From Phycisphaerales bacterium UBA7812 (GTDB lineage Bacteria; Planctomycetota; Phycisphaerae; Phycisphaerales; UBA1924): a stretch of DNA of 16,182 nt. Positions 14,381 through 16,182 of the stretch are shown here, one piece after another (the first letter of the stretch is position 1; every line of letters starts with the position of its first letter). The position numbers were made by a program, and so were the translations under genes. The notes under the pieces are model-generated. The model was given only the letters and a program-made list of their open reading frames with translations. It made no database searches and had not been told where the DNA came from. The DNA is taken from assembly GCA_002480345.1 (NCBI GenBank), contig DLBY01000178.1, forward strand, positions 1 to 16,182. Direction: 5' to 3'.

Positions 14381-16182
14381 AGCCGCCCTGGAAGATCGAG
14401 ACGAATAGGTTCACATCCGCGAGGTCCCAGATGCCGTCGCCGTTGAGATCCGAATCCGCGGTCTGGGCGGGGAACCCGCTGACGAAGGCGCTGATGTCCG
14501 CGAGATCGAGGATGCCGTTGGCATCGAGGTCCGCGGGGCAGGAGCGTCTCTGGAACTCGAACGCGCCGATGTCGACGACGGGCGCGGCGCCGGCGCCGGT
14601 GTCCGGGGTGTCGATGTCATCGACGCGCCGGGCATTACCCGCGAGATCGATCGGCAGGGTCTCCGCGGTGACCCCGTCCCCGTCGAGGTCGAAGTCATCG
14701 GGCGGCAGGAGGTTGTTGCTCCCGGCATCGATCGCGGGGCTGAACCGCGCGAGGCGGTAGTTATCGTCCTCGGTGCCCGGCAGATCGTCGTTCCCGTCGG
14801 GGTCGCGGAAGAGCGGGTCGTCGCCCGCGTTGCCCACGCCGCCCAGCGAACCGTCCCAGCCCTCGACGAGATTGCGCCGGATCGAGAGCATGGGCGGGAA
14901 GTCGGTGCTCACCAAGACCTGCGCATCCTGATCGACCACGCCGGCGCTGCTGTTGCCCCAGATCGCGTTGTTGTGCACCGCGACCGGGACGCCCTGCGCA
15001 ACGGTCGGCACGAACCCGCTCCCGTCGAAGCCGCTGCCGTCCTCGAACAGGGCGTGATTGTGCGCGATCGTCGAGTTCACGACCGAGATCGCGCCGCGCC
15101 CGCCCGGGCTGTACCCCTGGAACAGGCCCGCCGCGCGCAACGCGGTGTTGCCCGCGATCAGGCAGTTCTCGACGCGGAACGCGTCATCGGGCCAAGCGCT
15201 CAGCAGCGAGATCCCCCCGCCGATCGAGGGCCCCGAGTCGTTGCCCAGCACGCGGCAGTTCACGACCCGCGCCTTTTCGGCCCGATCGATGCCGAGCCCA
15301 CCGCCTCCGCCGATCTGCAGCGGGGTCGGGAAGTCCGCCGCGCACGAGTTGCCGACAAAGTCGCACCCGATCACGAGCGCATCGAGAACACTCAGGCGGG
15401 CGCCGCCTCCCGTCGAGAACGCCGAGCCGCCCCCGACGGTGTTGCCCGTGAAGTCGCAGTCGACGAGCGTCGCGGATTGCGCCCAGAGGAAATCCGGCCC
15501 CGCGACATAGAGCCCGCCCCCCGAACCGCCCGGCTCGCCCACATTCTCGGTGAACGCACACCCCCGGATTTCCGCGCTATTGCTGGCCACAAAGGCGCCC
15601 ACGCCCGCCACGCTGCCGCCCCCGCTGCTCGCGGCCACGGCCCGGTTCTCTCTGAACACGCAGTCGTCAACGATCGTTGTCGCCGCGCGCGACGCCAGGC
15701 CCGCGCCGCCGGTGAGCGACGCGAGCCCGTTCGCGGGGTCGATCTCGGTGTTCTCGACGAGGTTTGCCTCGAAGACACATCCGCGGAAGACCGCCGCGTC
15801 GACCGTTTCGCCGATCTGCACACCGCCGCCGTGCGCCGTGAAGCGTTGCGTAATCGGCGGCTCGACCGCCTCGGTCCGGCGGTTCTCGCGGAACAGGCTG
15901 TTCTCCACCGTCGCCCCGCTCGCCGCGACGACTTCGATCGCGGCCCACCCGTCGCACCCACGCACGACGAATCCATCGAGCCGGAACGCACCACCCGGCG
16001 CGTCGACCGTCAGCACGCGCTCGGCGTTGTCCGACCGGTTCACGAACTCCGGACCGTCGTCTTCGTTCGTATCGGCATCCAGGATCGTCGGCGTACCGGT
16101 CGGATCGCGGTCCTCGAGACTCGTTGCCCCGGGGGTGAACCCGCCGTAGACCGATGCCCCGGCATTGAGCGTCCACCCGCCG
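14370..16182 (-). CDS. Right-handed beta-helix protein with choice-of-anchor Q and dockerin tail (N-terminus missing)
   Basis: The frame is open to the window edge, so the gene is cut at its 5' end; 603 residues are visible. The GTG at 16043 is internal, because the codons before it (YGGFTPGATSLEDRDPTGTP and on) are the typical early part of such proteins. At least ten beta-helix coils follow, each of the form 'V-x-[DGN]-C-x-F-x-x-N' (VENSLFRENR, FRGCVFEANL, VDDCVFRENR, IRGCAFTENV, VDCDFTGNT, IGCDFVGNS, VNCRVLGND, VENCLIAGNT, VVNSTIAHNH). Then come SPAIDAGSNNLLPPD and DLAGNARRVDDIDTPD with VDIGAFEFQ, the choice-of-anchor Q signature. The last 55 residues are a dockerin pair with two classical 12-residue loops (DLDANGILDLAD and DLNGDGIWDLAD) ending GGCAG. 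It is probably an exported surface or matrix protein, possibly carbohydrate-binding. Confidence 0.85.
   Translation of the reverse strand, partial: GGWTLNAGASVYGGFTPGATSLEDRDPTGTPTILDADTNEDDGPEFVNRSDNAERVLTVDAPGGAFRLDGFVVRGCDGWAAIEVVAASGATVENSLFRENRRTEAVEPPITQRFTAHGGGVQIGETVDAAVFRGCVFEANLVENTEIDPANGLASLTGGAGLASRAATTIVDDCVFRENRAVAASSGGGSVAGVGAFVASNSAEIRGCAFTENVGEPGGSGGGLYVAGPDFLWAQSATLVDCDFTGNTVGGGSAFSTGGGARLSVLDALVIGCDFVGNSCAADFPTPLQIGGGGGLGIDRAEKARVVNCRVLGNDSGPSIGGGISLLSAWPDDAFRVENCLIAGNTALRAAGLFQGYSPGGRGAISVVNSTIAHNHALFEDGSGFDGSGFVPTVAQGVPVAVHNNAIWGNSSAGVVDQDAQVLVSTDFPPMLSIRRNLVEGWDGSLGGVGNAGDDPLFRDPDGNDDLPGTEDDNYRLARFSPAIDAGSNNLLPPDDFDLDGDGVTAETLPIDLAGNARRVDDIDTPDTGAGAAPVVDIGAFEFQRRSCPADLDANGILDLADISAFVSGFPAQTADSDLNGDGIWDLADVNLFVSIFQGGCAG

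Noticed and set aside
14370..16043. Beta-helix gene starting at GTG 16043 inside the window
   Set aside because: The frame stays open to the edge and the codons upstream of 16043 spell the usual early segment of such proteins, so the start is outside the window.

Overview
The window looks like chromosomal DNA of a planctomycete, most likely class Phycisphaerae. The reasons are high GC throughout, Gram-negative outer-membrane assembly genes (LptE- and BamD-like), an FtsH with a long Gly/Pro-rich N-terminal extension, and four secreted proteins ending in the paired dockerin-like repeat with a Gly-Cys near the C-terminus (the 'GC-type dockerin' tail I associate with Phycisphaerae). The assignment is inferred from family knowledge; no rRNA or other taxonomic marker is present.

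Layout. 1-1841 (+): the 3' end of one dockerin-tailed gene, a hairpin terminator, then a complete secreted SGNH-hydrolase-like protein with a dockerin tail. 1848-2876 (-): RarD/EamA transporter, tail to tail with the previous gene. 2979-3599 (+): stand-alone adenylylsulfate kinase CysC, divergent from rarD. 3600-4526 (+): an AT-richer two-gene island, a 131-aa protein of unknown function overlapping a DUF2335 two-helix membrane protein. 4523-5935 (-): asparaginyl-tRNA synthetase, whose stop overlaps the DUF2335 stop in one CTAG. 6053-7387 (+): integral-membrane acyltransferase-3. 7407-8594 (-): M20 amidohydrolase. 8595-8923: a gene-free stretch with three related hairpin repeats, one of them the ftsH terminator. 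8924-12923 (-): a bamD-like / lptE / ftsH run of cell-envelope genes, the first two joined by a GTGA start-stop overlap. 12992-16182 (-): two more dockerin-tailed secreted proteins, the last a right-handed beta-helix protein cut by the window edge.

How the parts fit. The minus-strand block builds and maintains the envelope: BamD-like (outer-membrane protein assembly), LptE (LPS translocon) and FtsH (inner-membrane quality control). The dockerin-tailed genes at both ends are exported cargo. The other genes are housekeeping or ordinary accessory genes. The best candidate for something undescribed is the low-GC DUF2335 pair between cysC and asnS, which has foreign-looking composition, a 122-nt out-of-frame overlap and near-identical short sequences at both borders. 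Second come the two distinct loop architectures in the dockerin tails and the GNRA-capped hairpin repeats. I see no tRNA, rRNA, CRISPR array, insertion sequence or replication origin.
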